IMG/VR virus record: IMGVR_UViG_3300043548_000125
Span: 1-21,263 of that record
Source: a virus
Length of the DNA stretch: 21,263 bases
Strand: one strand, 5' to 3'
In this document: positions 1 through 9,153 of the stretch, in pieces
Position numbering within the stretch: the stretch's first letter is position 1
Layout of the letters: each line of letters starts with the position of its first letter
Notes under the pieces: model-generated
Database searches by the model: none
What the model was told of the DNA's origin: nothing
The model's input: the letters and a program-made list of their open reading frames with translations, nothing else
Made by a program: the position numbers and the translations under genes

Positions 1-289
1 GGTCGGTGTAGGTCTCTGCCGCCATCGCGTACTTCTGGCTGAACTCCTTACGCTTCGTCTCCAGCGTGTCGCTGTGCCGCCACATGAGCGACCGCACGGT
101 GTCCCTAGCGAGTCCTGTGACTTCGGAGGTGCTTTTGATAGACTTGCCTTGCGCTAGCAGCCAGAGGGCTTTTGCGGCTGCTTCTGGGTTCCAGAACTCC
201 ACACGCTGCCTGTTTCCATGTTCCTCGGCTCGGCGCATGACCTCTGCGAACCATTCTTGATCTGGTTCTGCGGTTAGTTTCTCGCTCAT
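1..289 (-). CDS. Helix-turn-helix protein, possible small terminase or packaging regulator (3' end cut by window)
   Basis: About 96 residues are visible, starting at the ATG at 287-289, and the gene runs off the window edge. The protein begins MSEKLTAEPDQEW. Residues 38-70 (EAAAKALWLLAQGKSIKSTS, then GLARDTVRSLMWRH) read as a helix-turn-helix: a helix, a tight turn, then a recognition helix of the kind seen in small terminases and phage regulators. It lies 12 bases downstream of the giant virion gene on the same strand, so it is probably in the same transcription unit and may open the packaging genes. There is no Shine-Dalgarno; the leader is the A/C-rich run aactaaccacc. DNA binding is inferred from the pattern. 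The terminase role is only a positional guess. Confidence 0.6.
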   Translation of the reverse strand, partial: MSEKLTAEPDQEWFAEVMRRAEEHGNRQRVEFWNPEAAAKALWLLAQGKSIKSTSEVTGLARDTVRSLMWRHSDTLETKRKEFSQKYAMAAETYTD

Positions 290-300
290 GGTGGTTAGTT

Positions 301-3300
301 TTACTTCAGCTTCGCGGCGTTTGCAATAGTTGAAGCGTTACCTTTTGTTTTTGATTTTCTAGTCTTTTCTTCTTCCATTGCTGGATTATATCCCCATTCA
401 AAGATGGAATTTCCATCTGTGTAAATGTCTTTCGCTTTCACGCTTTTGCTAAAAATGCGATATTCTCCTTGCAATGCAGAATCACCATGATCTTTAGCGT
501 ATTGCTTGCTGGTTGTCACCCAATCACCAGAACGGAAAACATATTTTGACGGAGACCCAGTTTTTCTGGCCTCTTCTGCTACATCAACTGGAACAGCACG
601 GTATATTGTGATACTGGCATTTGGGTTGTCTTTAAGGCGTTTGATTTTCTTCATTTCCTCTAGCCCCGCATCCTGCTCATACCAGTCTGGTCGTGTGTAT
701 ACATCGGCAGGATATACTCCATTGCCAGTAAGATCATGTGCTGGAGCGGATTCAGATGTGGGTGCTGTATGCGTGCCGCGATAATCCTCTGGCATGAACC
801 GCATCTGCCCAGTCTGCGAAATCTTCCGCATCTCTGGGGTGATTTCGACTTTCCAGATTGGTACTGCTTTGCCCTCGACTCTACCTTGTGATTCTAGCTG
901 CGCCAATTCCTCTGGAGTAGCGTCAGACAGGTCGCCCATGTCCAAATCTTCTCTTGAGATAGATTGACCGATTTGCGACTTCTCCACCTTCCCATTCCAC
1001 TGCTTGACATACTTGCCAATCTCCTTGGGTAAAATGTCATCATAGAACCCCCTCATTCCCTTGGATTCTGTTTTTAAATCAAGCCCTTCAAGATGATGCC
1101 AATCTCGATAACCTTCTGTATCTTTGCGCCCCTCTTTTGCTAGTACTTTTTCTGCTATTTCTTTTCCCGCCAACTCCTCAATTCTGTCAATATTGATGTC
1201 GGTTTCTGAAATAACTGGATTTAAATTATCGTTCAATGGATACGCCTCAAAATCAAAAGTTCCATCTGGATTTGGTTCGTAACTAATTCTTGAAAGTCTT
1301 TTGCTTAAATCAAATCGATCTGATTGTGTTGAACCAGTAGTCCACCCCACCCACTCCTTGCCAGAATCAACAGCATCACGCAGTGCGCGTTTGAATAGTT
1401 GGATGGGCCAAGTGGTGCGGAAGGGTGCGTCTGCAACGCTTCGTTCGTCTTGAACTTTCCGTATTGAAAATCGATGTCTTTTTTCTTCTGAAATGCTCTC
1501 ATCAATCCATTGGCGCGCTTCGGCTTCACTTTTAAAATATGGTGATTCTCCGGTTGCGCTCACAGCTTTCCATTTGTCTTCTTCTCCACGATACCCCTTC
1601 TTCCTCCCCTCTTGATGCCTGTCGGACTGGAACTCCTCCACGAACAATCCCGGCCTACCATCCGCATCCACACGCTCGTTTGTACGCATGTGGGCAACGT
1701 AGTTGGGGATGTTGGGGAAGTGGGATGAGGTATAAACATTTTTATTTACTTCACTATCCTTTAGATTCGCAGCCCTAGAGAAATCTTGCCATTTTGCATA
1801 CTGATCTGGGTAATTATCCCTCAACCAAGCAGTTTGATAAAGTGGATTCGCATCGGCAGGAAAATCTTGAAGTTTTGTTGCTTCATCCCAAGCTTCATCT
1901 CTTAGTTTTATGGCTTGTTCCTTGGATACTCCAGTTTTGCTTTGCATTGCCAGCACCACCTCGCGGTAGTTCTCTCCTCCGGGGAGTTGGTATTGGGCGT
2001 ATTTGGGGTCACCCTTTCCTTTGGAATATGCTCCAGCAAAAGCTCTCCAATCATATTCTTTCTGCAAAAGTTGAGCGAAAAATGCCTTGTCTTCTGGGTC
2101 TGTTGCACTTTCCCATTGTGCGTATTGCTCTGGCATTGTTTCTTTCGCCCATTCAGATACAGACATTTCACTCACCTTTTTAGGTTTGCTTAATGTAACC
2201 TCCTCAAACCTCACTCTACCCTCATTCCGCAAGTAGTTCAGCAAATCCTCCTTGGATACCTTGCCGTCCTTCTCCAGACTCGCCAACGCCTGCTCAATTC
2301 CGCTCCACTTGATCTCATCGGCCTTGACTCCACTTCCCCTCGTCGGGTCGATGGTCGCCATGATCTGCTGCGGAGTTGCTCGACTGGGGACTTTGTCGGT
2401 GATGACGCGATCCAGTTGGGAGTAGAACTTGTCCTCGTCCACACCCTCTGGCATGAAGCGTGTCTGCGATGGTGCGGGTGCTTCACCCTCTGGCATCTGG
2501 CGTTGCTCTGGCATCCTCACCGCACTCACTGCTTCGTAGCTGAATGGCATTGCAGGATACTCGTCTGGCGACATTGGAACCGCTTTGCTGACACGATCTG
2601 CGCGGTAGGTGCGATAGACGTTATCACGGCTTTTCACACCATCCTCTAGGAGCATTGGGTTAAGAACTGCCTGTTCCTTTTGGTTGAGCAGGCCAAACAT
2701 CGTGTTGATGAACTTCTTGCGCTGGTCTGCCTCGACAGCACCATACTTTTGACTGAAGTACTCAAGGCTATCCACGCCTTGCTTGTGGTAGTCCATCATT
2801 GCCTGCGTGTCGCTCAGGATCAAATCCACGTTGCCACCATAAAGCTTTTTGCCACGCTTGCTCTGTGAGCGTTTCTGGATGTTCTCATGCAGCTTGGTGA
2901 CCGACATCAACCCAAACAACAGATTTCCGTCCTTGGAGATTGTAACTGCGACTGGAACCGTGTCGCGTAGCGTTGCCGCCTGCGGCTTATAAACAACCTT
3001 TCCTGCCTTGTTGCGGGTGGTGGCTGGGAAGTTAATCATCACCACACGATCTCCAGCACCCTTGCGGATTAGCTTGTTCATTTCGCGGATGATTCGCTTC
3101 TGCTCTGGGTTGTACTTGTTCTTGGCGAACATCTCGGTGAGAACATCGTTGGACAACCATCCGGGTTGGAATTGCCCCTCGTCATCGATGTGCGCCTCAC
3201 CCTTTTCTGGGGCGTAGTTCTCATCACGCTTCCTCTGTAGGACTTCCTTGGCAGTAAGACCAGCAAGCGCACGTTCAAGCTCTGTAGCCCTGTCTAGTGC

Positions 3301-6300
3301 CACTGGCTTGCCGTCCTGCATGATAGGCTTGCCAGTGTCGTCAACCTTGACAAGTGGGTGAAGAAGCTCGGCATCGATGCCGTCAGCGGGGTTAAGGATA
3401 ATTGGCGCACCAGAGTCTGGTTTATCGCTCATAAGCGGATCAAACTGACCCGGCACAAGCCCCGCACTTCGCCTGTTCATGTCGCGGAACATCTTGCTGG
3501 TGATTGGGTCACGCTTGACACCCTCTGCGTCTAGGATGCCGTTTCCAGTCACCCATGCACCATTCGCGTCGATCATGCCACCGCTCTTGAAGTGGAGGTC
3601 TTTGAGGACTGGGATGCGAGGCAGGACGGTCTCAAGGATTGACCCAAGCTTGCGCCTAGCAGCACCGCTGGCTGCGACCGCTCCAAGTTCCCCAGACTCT
3701 GCCATTGCAGCATACTGGTCCGCATGCTTTTCAATGAAGTATTCAACCGCGATCTTATCGAGTGGGTAGATAGCATCCCTCTCTGCGTTGGACATACCCT
3801 CGACACCAAGACGCTTGTAGTATCCATCGCGGAATGCCTCGAAATTCGGGTCTAGCTTTCCATCCCTAGAACGGAACAATCCACCAACCGTGTTATTTTT
3901 TGTATCACCAAGGAACAGGGCAGAAATGCCATTTTCCATGTTGTTCTTGATTATGGTATGGTGAAGCGTTTCGTGTGCAACCAGTGCCTTGATTGGGTTG
4001 GTTGACTTTACGTTGATGATTGCCGTATTGGTGTTAGGGTCGTACCTACTTGCGCCAGAGTCCTTGAAGATGTAGTTGAGTGTAGGGTTGGCGATTGAAT
4101 AGGTTGCAATCGCCCTACGTGTTCCTGCTGGTATAGCCTCAAACAATGCCTTCTGGCGTGGATCGGTAAGGTCGCGTCTAAAGTTAAGCTCATCACCAAT
4201 CGAAAGCTCACGCATGCGCTTCTTGGTTCCCATGAACGCACCACCAGCTCCAGCAAATGATCCACCAATAAAGAACGACTCAGCACTTGCTTGATACAGG
4301 GTTTCTGGACGCATGTCAGCACCATCAGACAGGTACTCAAACATCAAGTCCGTAGGTGCGGCTGCGGCAATACCACGACCCGCCCTGCGGATTGTGTCAG
4401 ATGTGACACCACCAAGGTCCAGCATGTTGAATGTGTGAGCTACACCGCGACCGAAAGAACCCGGTGCGGTGTGTGCCGCCACACGCTTCCAGAATGGAAT
4501 CTGACCACGTACATTTTCCATCTCTTTCCCAACATAACGGAATAGCTTCCCGTAGTTTGACAGAACCTTGCCGGTTTTGAGTGCAGCGGCCCCTGCACCG
4601 ATAGCCCCGATAACTGGACTGCCTGCCAAACCTACGACCCCTGCCGCACCAACGGCTGCGGTGTACATTTGGTCAAGACCACGTTCTTGAAGAAAGTTTG
4701 TGACTGCCGTATCAGTCTTTGAAATAGTGCCACCAACACGTTCCAAGGTTGCGCCAACTGCCTTTGCTGGCATGGCACGCATCTGCCTTCCAAGTTCCAT
4801 CGTCTGAAGAACCTTCTGTGAGTAGGCTTCTGGAATTCTGGTTGCCAAGCTATTGCGTTTTGCGACAAGATTGTCTAACTCCGATGTAATTGTTGGCAAT
4901 GTTGCTCGTATTTTGTTTGCCTCTTCAGTTAGTCTGGTTGCTACTTGAGATGCTTGATTCGCACGTGCAACAAGTTCTGGATTAGATCCGGCGCGAGTGG
5001 ATATGTCAGCGGCAAGTCTATTTGCTAGATTTACGCTTGCTGCCTCCTTGTTAAGCAAAGCATTGGCTTCTGCTACGGCAACCTTTCCTTGGGCAATTGC
5101 CATTTCTTGTTTTGCAATATCACCAAGCCTTCTTTGTGCTGTTATACTAATTCGCGTTCCAAGTGGTGCGCTTGTTGCTGCTTTAACTGCAAAATTTGCA
5201 GTTACAAGATTTTCTGGGCTTAAAAATAACTGCTGGAATGCTGCTCCTTGCCCATACTGCTTATTGAATTCATCTTCACCAAGTCTGTTTTTTACTTCAT
5301 CAACTTGTTTAACCGCTCCATCAATGTTCAGAATCGTTTCAGCTAATTCGCCAGCATCTTTGTTGATGTAATTTTGTTGAGCATTCCACAAATCATATCT
5401 AGCACGAACCAAATCTTGATCAGCCTCGTCTTCAACCTCTTGTGGTAAAATTCCAGAAAGCACACTTTTTGTTTTGGCCTTGGCAATTCCAGCAATTCCA
5501 GAAAGACCAATCACGCCCCTAACGAATTCTTCATAGATCCCGTATTCAGAAGCCACCATCTTGTCGCGTAACTCTTGGGGTCTCCTGTCATCCATGCCAA
5601 TTAGACTTGGCCAAGTTTGACTGTTGTACCATGCAGCTTGCGCCCCTTGTGACACACCCTCTGGTAGGCTCATTACGCCCTTTTTCAATAAGTCCACAAC
5701 ACCAGCACCAATTTCCCCCAATGATCCACTTGTGCGAATAAGTCCATCTTTCCAGAGGGTGTCAAAAATTTCTCTATTCTCTGGCTTGTTAACCCATTCG
5801 CCAGATATATCCTGCATTTCTTCTAATGGAGTGAGATAGGCAATCCCCTTTTTGTTGATCGTGCCATCCTCATTAAACACCCCAGAGTTTTTTAGGTGGA
5901 AGAACAACTCTCCTTTTTCTGTGGCTTTTCCTTCGCCATCCACAAAACCCAACGCCTTGATCTTATTGGCATCGAGTGGTTTGGCAAACACCTCCAGCGG
6001 AGACGATGCAATCTCTCCAGCATCATTACGCAGTGAATCAACCTCTTCCCCAACAATGTCCGTTACGGCTTGCTCGTATGGTGTGATGGACACCATGTCA
6101 CCACCGAACTGCGCCTGTGCTTGATTTGCAAAGTTGGAAACAACCCGTGGCTCCTCTTGTGGAGCAACCATGCTTTCTTTGGCAACTGGAGCGGTTAGAT
6201 CGGCAACCTCTTCTACTGGTTGCGGCTCATAAACGTACTGCTCCAGAGGAGTAAGATCGCGGGTGACAGGTGCTTGTACTGGCTTATTGTAAGCCTCAAC

Positions 6301-6429
6301 CAGAGTCTCTGGTTGTAAAACATTTAATTGTCCTAGCGTTCTTTCAACGTCCTTAGACAGCAATTCAAGGCTGCTTTTGACCTTTTTATTGAATGCTGGC
6401 TTTTCTTCTTCGGGAACATTGTAAGACAT
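301..6429 (-). CDS. Giant 2042-aa polyvalent virion/ejection protein with zincin motif and C-terminal ART-like domain
   Basis: This is the last virion gene and probably a protein ejected with the DNA, comparable in position and size to T7 gp16 and the giant polyvalent proteins of phages. Seen in order: a low-complexity N-terminus; a long Ala/Glu-rich coiled coil at about residues 430-560; a Gly/Ala-rich hydrophobic stretch at about 590-640; an HExxH zinc-protease motif, HETLH at 819-823, with a possible third ligand near AVEYF at about 895; a region at about 1430-1870 carrying VEEFQSDRHQEGR, DAPFRTTWP and GWTTGSTQSDRFDLSK, patterns I recognise from large phage proteins; and a C-terminal ADP-ribosyltransferase-like domain (R1944 in IYRAVP, S1974 in WVTTS, E2011 in FEWGY). 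RFMPE-type peptides near 1323 and 1875 sit at domain borders. Its start shares TAATG with the upstream stop. The virion role is inferred; the motifs are seen. Confidence 0.85.
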   Translation of the reverse strand: MSYNVPEEEKPAFNKKVKSSLELLSKDVERTLGQLNVLQPETLVEAYNKPVQAPVTRDLTPLEQYVYEPQPVEEVADLTAPVAKESMVAPQEEPRVVSNFANQAQAQFGGDMVSITPYEQAVTDIVGEEVDSLRNDAGEIASSPLEVFAKPLDANKIKALGFVDGEGKATEKGELFFHLKNSGVFNEDGTINKKGIAYLTPLEEMQDISGEWVNKPENREIFDTLWKDGLIRTSGSLGEIGAGVVDLLKKGVMSLPEGVSQGAQAAWYNSQTWPSLIGMDDRRPQELRDKMVASEYGIYEEFVRGVIGLSGIAGIAKAKTKSVLSGILPQEVEDEADQDLVRARYDLWNAQQNYINKDAGELAETILNIDGAVKQVDEVKNRLGEDEFNKQYGQGAAFQQLFLSPENLVTANFAVKAATSAPLGTRISITAQRRLGDIAKQEMAIAQGKVAVAEANALLNKEAASVNLANRLAADISTRAGSNPELVARANQASQVATRLTEEANKIRATLPTITSELDNLVAKRNSLATRIPEAYSQKVLQTMELGRQMRAMPAKAVGATLERVGGTISKTDTAVTNFLQERGLDQMYTAAVGAAGVVGLAGSPVIGAIGAGAAALKTGKVLSNYGKLFRYVGKEMENVRGQIPFWKRVAAHTAPGSFGRGVAHTFNMLDLGGVTSDTIRRAGRGIAAAAPTDLMFEYLSDGADMRPETLYQASAESFFIGGSFAGAGGAFMGTKKRMRELSIGDELNFRRDLTDPRQKALFEAIPAGTRRAIATYSIANPTLNYIFKDSGASRYDPNTNTAIINVKSTNPIKALVAHETLHHTIIKNNMENGISALFLGDTKNNTVGGLFRSRDGKLDPNFEAFRDGYYKRLGVEGMSNAERDAIYPLDKIAVEYFIEKHADQYAAMAESGELGAVAASGAARRKLGSILETVLPRIPVLKDLHFKSGGMIDANGAWVTGNGILDAEGVKRDPITSKMFRDMNRRSAGLVPGQFDPLMSDKPDSGAPIILNPADGIDAELLHPLVKVDDTGKPIMQDGKPVALDRATELERALAGLTAKEVLQRKRDENYAPEKGEAHIDDEGQFQPGWLSNDVLTEMFAKNKYNPEQKRIIREMNKLIRKGAGDRVVMINFPATTRNKAGKVVYKPQAATLRDTVPVAVTISKDGNLLFGLMSVTKLHENIQKRSQSKRGKKLYGGNVDLILSDTQAMMDYHKQGVDSLEYFSQKYGAVEADQRKKFINTMFGLLNQKEQAVLNPMLLEDGVKSRDNVYRTYRADRVSKAVPMSPDEYPAMPFSYEAVSAVRMPEQRQMPEGEAPAPSQTRFMPEGVDEDKFYSQLDRVITDKVPSRATPQQIMATIDPTRGSGVKADEIKWSGIEQALASLEKDGKVSKEDLLNYLRNEGRVRFEEVTLSKPKKVSEMSVSEWAKETMPEQYAQWESATDPEDKAFFAQLLQKEYDWRAFAGAYSKGKGDPKYAQYQLPGGENYREVVLAMQSKTGVSKEQAIKLRDEAWDEATKLQDFPADANPLYQTAWLRDNYPDQYAKWQDFSRAANLKDSEVNKNVYTSSHFPNIPNYVAHMRTNERVDADGRPGLFVEEFQSDRHQEGRKKGYRGEEDKWKAVSATGESPYFKSEAEARQWIDESISEEKRHRFSIRKVQDERSVADAPFRTTWPIQLFKRALRDAVDSGKEWVGWTTGSTQSDRFDLSKRLSRISYEPNPDGTFDFEAYPLNDNLNPVISETDINIDRIEELAGKEIAEKVLAKEGRKDTEGYRDWHHLEGLDLKTESKGMRGFYDDILPKEIGKYVKQWNGKVEKSQIGQSISREDLDMGDLSDATPEELAQLESQGRVEGKAVPIWKVEITPEMRKISQTGQMRFMPEDYRGTHTAPTSESAPAHDLTGNGVYPADVYTRPDWYEQDAGLEEMKKIKRLKDNPNASITIYRAVPVDVAEEARKTGSPSKYVFRSGDWVTTSKQYAKDHGDSALQGEYRIFSKSVKAKDIYTDGNSIFEWGYNPAMEEEKTRKSKTKGNASTIANAAKLK

Positions 6430-7343
6430 TACCTTGCTTGTGGTTGGTTAAATCTGTTAAAGAATGAGTTAGCACCGCTAACAGTTTCTTCTTCATCCTC
6501 TTGATTTTGGGTAGTTTTGTCAACACCTTCGATTTGGATGTCAGCACCAGTTGACTGCTTGTATTGACGCACACGCTCTTCAATGTCCTTCTTGAATGCC
6601 TCAGCTGCCTTGAGAGCAGTTTCATTGCGTGTCGTAAGTCCAATTGGAATGAGGTATTTCTGTGCAGCAGACACCTCTCCTTCACGCGCAACAGAACTTG
6701 GGTCTACGGTCTTAGCATATGCAATGGCCATTTGGTATGGCAGTTGACCAAGTTGAGCAGAACCCTCTGGGCTTGCAATCTCAAATGTTCCGTACTTTTT
6801 AATTGCGTCAGAAAGCTGATTCGTGAACCTCAATGCAGCAGCTGCATTCTGTTCAAATGTAACATCTGCTTGTGTTTTCTTGGGTGCTTTATCCTCTTCT
6901 TTTACCTCAAGGACAGGAAATGATGACTTGGTAATATCTCTAGCCTTGTCTGGGTCAACTTGAGCAAGTGCAGTTATGGTCTGAACGAGAGATGGGTCAA
7001 ACTTATTGCCGCTTGCAGCAGACTTTTGTGCCAGTTGGTTTAATTCCGCAATCGTGGCTGCGGTGAAAGCCTCTTTCTTCGCAGCATCTTCTGCGGTTGT
7101 GTCTTTTGGTCGAGTTGCTCCCTCGCCCTTAATGTTTGAGCCGTAAAACTTGGCAATCTCCTCAAAGTCTTTAGCGATAGTTACGTCCTTGTTTTGGATT
7201 TTATTGACTAATCCTTGTTCAAAAACATCAGCTTCTGCGTTAAAACCCCTAGCCCTCAAAAGAGCAATGCGTTGCTGTGCATTACTAGCAGCAGCACGAA
7301 TGTTTGATTGTGGTGATAACAGGCTAGAAAGATCAACTGCCAT
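6429..7343 (-). CDS. Putative internal virion protein (304 aa)
   Basis: The protein is mostly helical and Ala/Gln/Lys-rich, starting MAVDLSSLLSPQSNIRAAAS. Around residues 205-235 it carries AKTVDPSSVAREGEVSAAQ, close to the L-DP-x-SVVREGE pattern I know from phage structural and ejection proteins. The C-terminus is acidic then Asn/Gln-rich (NQEDEEETVSGANSFFNRF). It lies between two other likely internal proteins and couples to the giant gene by a TAATG overlap, so the three were probably expressed together. There is no signal peptide or membrane span. A T7 gp15-like role in the ejection channel fits by order, but no sequence signature proves it. Confidence 0.65.
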   Translation of the reverse strand: MAVDLSSLLSPQSNIRAAASNAQQRIALLRARGFNAEADVFEQGLVNKIQNKDVTIAKDFEEIAKFYGSNIKGEGATRPKDTTAEDAAKKEAFTAATIAELNQLAQKSAASGNKFDPSLVQTITALAQVDPDKARDITKSSFPVLEVKEEDKAPKKTQADVTFEQNAAAALRFTNQLSDAIKKYGTFEIASPEGSAQLGQLPYQMAIAYAKTVDPSSVAREGEVSAAQKYLIPIGLTTRNETALKAAEAFKKDIEERVRQYKQSTGADIQIEGVDKTTQNQEDEEETVSGANSFFNRFNQPQAR

Positions 7344-7360
7344 AATATATTTGCTTTAGA

Positions 7361-7813
7361 TTAAAATGTGATTTGCGATGGAGCGGACTCGCCACCTCCA
7401 GACGAGCCACTACCAGATGATGCTCCCATTCTAGCCTCGCGTTGCTTTGCGATGCTAATAGATGTCTGTGCTTTCATCATGTTTAAGGAGTTGTTGATCA
7501 TATCGCTTGTGCTTGCGGCAATAAATGCACGCTCATCAAGCGGAACATTTTCGTCCTTGATGGCATCACGATATGATTGAAGTGATGGGGCTAGTTCTGG
7601 AAACAACTTCAACGCAGCGTCGATCTGAACATCGCTTTGCTTAATCAGCTTCTTCTTCTCCCCTTGCTGCTTGAAGTAATCCCCAACTTGGCCGATCAAA
7701 CCAGACGCAACTTGATATGGTGCAGCTGCCGCCGCGCCACCTGCTGCCGCCGCCCCAGAATAGTCTGGGATTCGATAACCAGAAACTGGTACTTGTCCTG
7801 CTACTAATGCCAT
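7361..7813 (-). CDS. Hypothetical virion-module protein, Ala-rich N-terminus (150 aa)
   Basis: I chose the ATG at 7811-7813 (MALVAGQVPVSGYRIPDYSG), 7 bases after the preceding stop. An in-frame ATG at 7850-7852 would overlap the upstream gene by 32 bases and add residues unlike the rest. Residues 15-35 are an Ala/Gly run, followed by a Lys/Gln-rich helical body (GDYFKQQGEKKKLIKQSD). The tail is Gly/Ser-rich (SSGSGSSGGG) and looks flexible. It sits between two probable ejection proteins, so an internal or accessory virion role is likely. I do not recognise the family. Confidence 0.65.
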   Translation of the reverse strand: MALVAGQVPVSGYRIPDYSGAAAAGGAAAAAPYQVASGLIGQVGDYFKQQGEKKKLIKQSDVQIDAALKLFPELAPSLQSYRDAIKDENVPLDERAFIAASTSDMINNSLNMMKAQTSISIAKQREARMGASSGSGSSGGGESAPSQITF

Positions 7814-7820
7814 GATCTTA

Positions 7821-8819
7821 TTAAACTGGTGTTGCGCGTGGAACTCCTCCAAACATATTTTTCAATCCCATTCCAGCAGAGAGTCCAAGACCGCTAAGTC
7901 CAGTTGCACCTGCGGCTCCTCCTGCCAGACCAGTAAGTCCAAGACCTGCGGAAAGACCTCCAGTAAATGGAATGGCTGCAAGACCGACAAGGTTTCCAAT
8001 CATCCCTGCGCGAGATTGCCTTGCCTGCATATCAGCTTCATACTGGGCCTTATTTCTTGCGTCAAGTGCGCTTGCTCTTTCACGGGCGAGGTTCAATGGA
8101 AGGTTGTAATCAAGTTCCGGTCCAAGAGATTGACCAAGACCAAGAGCTGTTCCACCAATAGATGTTCCTGCCGTGTAAGATGCTGGGGTTGATCCAAGCA
8201 TACCAAGTCCCGGTTGGGTGTAAAATCCACCTGCCAAGTTATAGCTTCTTTGTGCGGCATCTGCTGCTTCTGCGCGTTTGCGTGCCAATACACTTTCTCG
8301 GCCCATAGCCTCTTCGACAATCGCGGCATTTCCACCAAGTCGTCCTGCCGCTTGGAATCCCTCGCGGGCTTGTTGCTCGTAAGTCCTGCGCTCTTGTGGC
8401 GTTACTCCCTGCGCTGCCGCTCTGGCTCTTTCAGCTTCTTGCGCTGATGCTTGAACTGCTGCGGCTTGTTCCGGAGAAAGTGCCTCCATCAACCCACGGG
8501 TCAATGGTACTTGACCAGTCATCTGACCAAGTTCTTGGGCGCGGAGGTCTGCCATTGATTGCGCCGCCTCAGTACCAGCAGCGCGTTGTAATGCTTGAAG
8601 TCCTGTAAGTGCTTGACCGCCAAAACCAAACGCTTGCTCCATGAACTGTGGAGTATACTCTCCCTGCATCCCAAGGAATGCCGGCAACGCTTGACCATAA
8701 TACCCAGTAACACCTTGAAGTTGTCCGCCAGCAAGATTCTGACCAGTCTTTTTGTTGACCTTGAAAATGTCTGTAGGTTGAGGTATGCTTGGTGCGCTTC
8801 CTCCGAATAGTGATCCCAT
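7821..8819 (-). CDS. Putative internal core/ejection protein (332 aa, T7 gp14-like in position and composition)
   Basis: The protein starts MGSLFGGSAPSIPQPTDIFK and is dominated by Ala, Gln, Arg and Gly. A long amphipathic helical region runs from about 80 to 260 (EAERARAAAQGVTPQERRTY is typical). Residues about 270-325 are hydrophobic and glycine-rich (GLAAIPFTGGLSAGLGLTGL) and could insert in a membrane during DNA ejection. This combination resembles T7 gp14-type internal virion proteins that form the outer-membrane part of the ejection conduit. Its start lies 1 base from the upstream stop. The role is inferred from composition and gene order; no catalytic motif is visible. Confidence 0.65.
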   Translation of the reverse strand: MGSLFGGSAPSIPQPTDIFKVNKKTGQNLAGGQLQGVTGYYGQALPAFLGMQGEYTPQFMEQAFGFGGQALTGLQALQRAAGTEAAQSMADLRAQELGQMTGQVPLTRGLMEALSPEQAAAVQASAQEAERARAAAQGVTPQERRTYEQQAREGFQAAGRLGGNAAIVEEAMGRESVLARKRAEAADAAQRSYNLAGGFYTQPGLGMLGSTPASYTAGTSIGGTALGLGQSLGPELDYNLPLNLARERASALDARNKAQYEADMQARQSRAGMIGNLVGLAAIPFTGGLSAGLGLTGLAGGAAGATGLSGLGLSAGMGLKNMFGGVPRATPV

Positions 8820-8820
8820 A

Positions 8821-9153
8821 TTATTTTATTCTGTTAAGGGTTTTTTGATAGTTCCAGATTCTTATGCTTGGACTGTTTTTGAACTGGCGTTGAAATACGA
8901 TAAACTCAAAGTCTCCATCAAACTCGCGCATGATAAACGGCATTTCTCCAGCGCAGTATGTGACAAACAACGAATCTGCATGATGCCGTTGGGTTGGTGT
9001 GGTTGGATCGCTTGAGTGTGCGAAGAAACCAATCGCAAAGCATTCAGGACGGCACAAAACAAAACCATGACACAGGTGCCAATCAAGCAAATGTGCAAAG
9101 TTTGTGTTGTGATTTGAGTAGTCATTAAATGCTTTCGCTAGGTATTGGTTCAT
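8821..9153 (-). CDS. Small virion-module protein, unknown fold (110 aa)
   Basis: I chose the ATG at 9151-9153, which overlaps the preceding stop as ATGA; an earlier in-frame ATG at 9169-9171 adds six residues. The protein (MNQYLAKAFNDYSNHNTNFA) is rich in aromatic, His and Cys residues. It contains CHGFVLCRPECFAIGFFAHS and then DSLFVTYCAGEMPFIMREF. This order, a P-x-x-F strand followed by a D-x-x-x-V...AG[E/D] strand, reminds me of small acetyltransferase-fold proteins near podovirus tail genes, including T7 gp13-like ones, but the resemblance is weak. It is translationally coupled to the tail-fibre-like gene. Function unknown. Confidence 0.6.
   Translation of the reverse strand: MNQYLAKAFNDYSNHNTNFAHLLDWHLCHGFVLCRPECFAIGFFAHSSDPTTPTQRHHADSLFVTYCAGEMPFIMREFDGDFEFIVFQRQFKNSPSIRIWNYQKTLNRIK

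Noticed and set aside
1539-2193. Several plus-strand open frames of 79-129 codons inside the giant gene
   Set aside because: They are antisense shadows of a clear coding frame and show no motif or initiation site.
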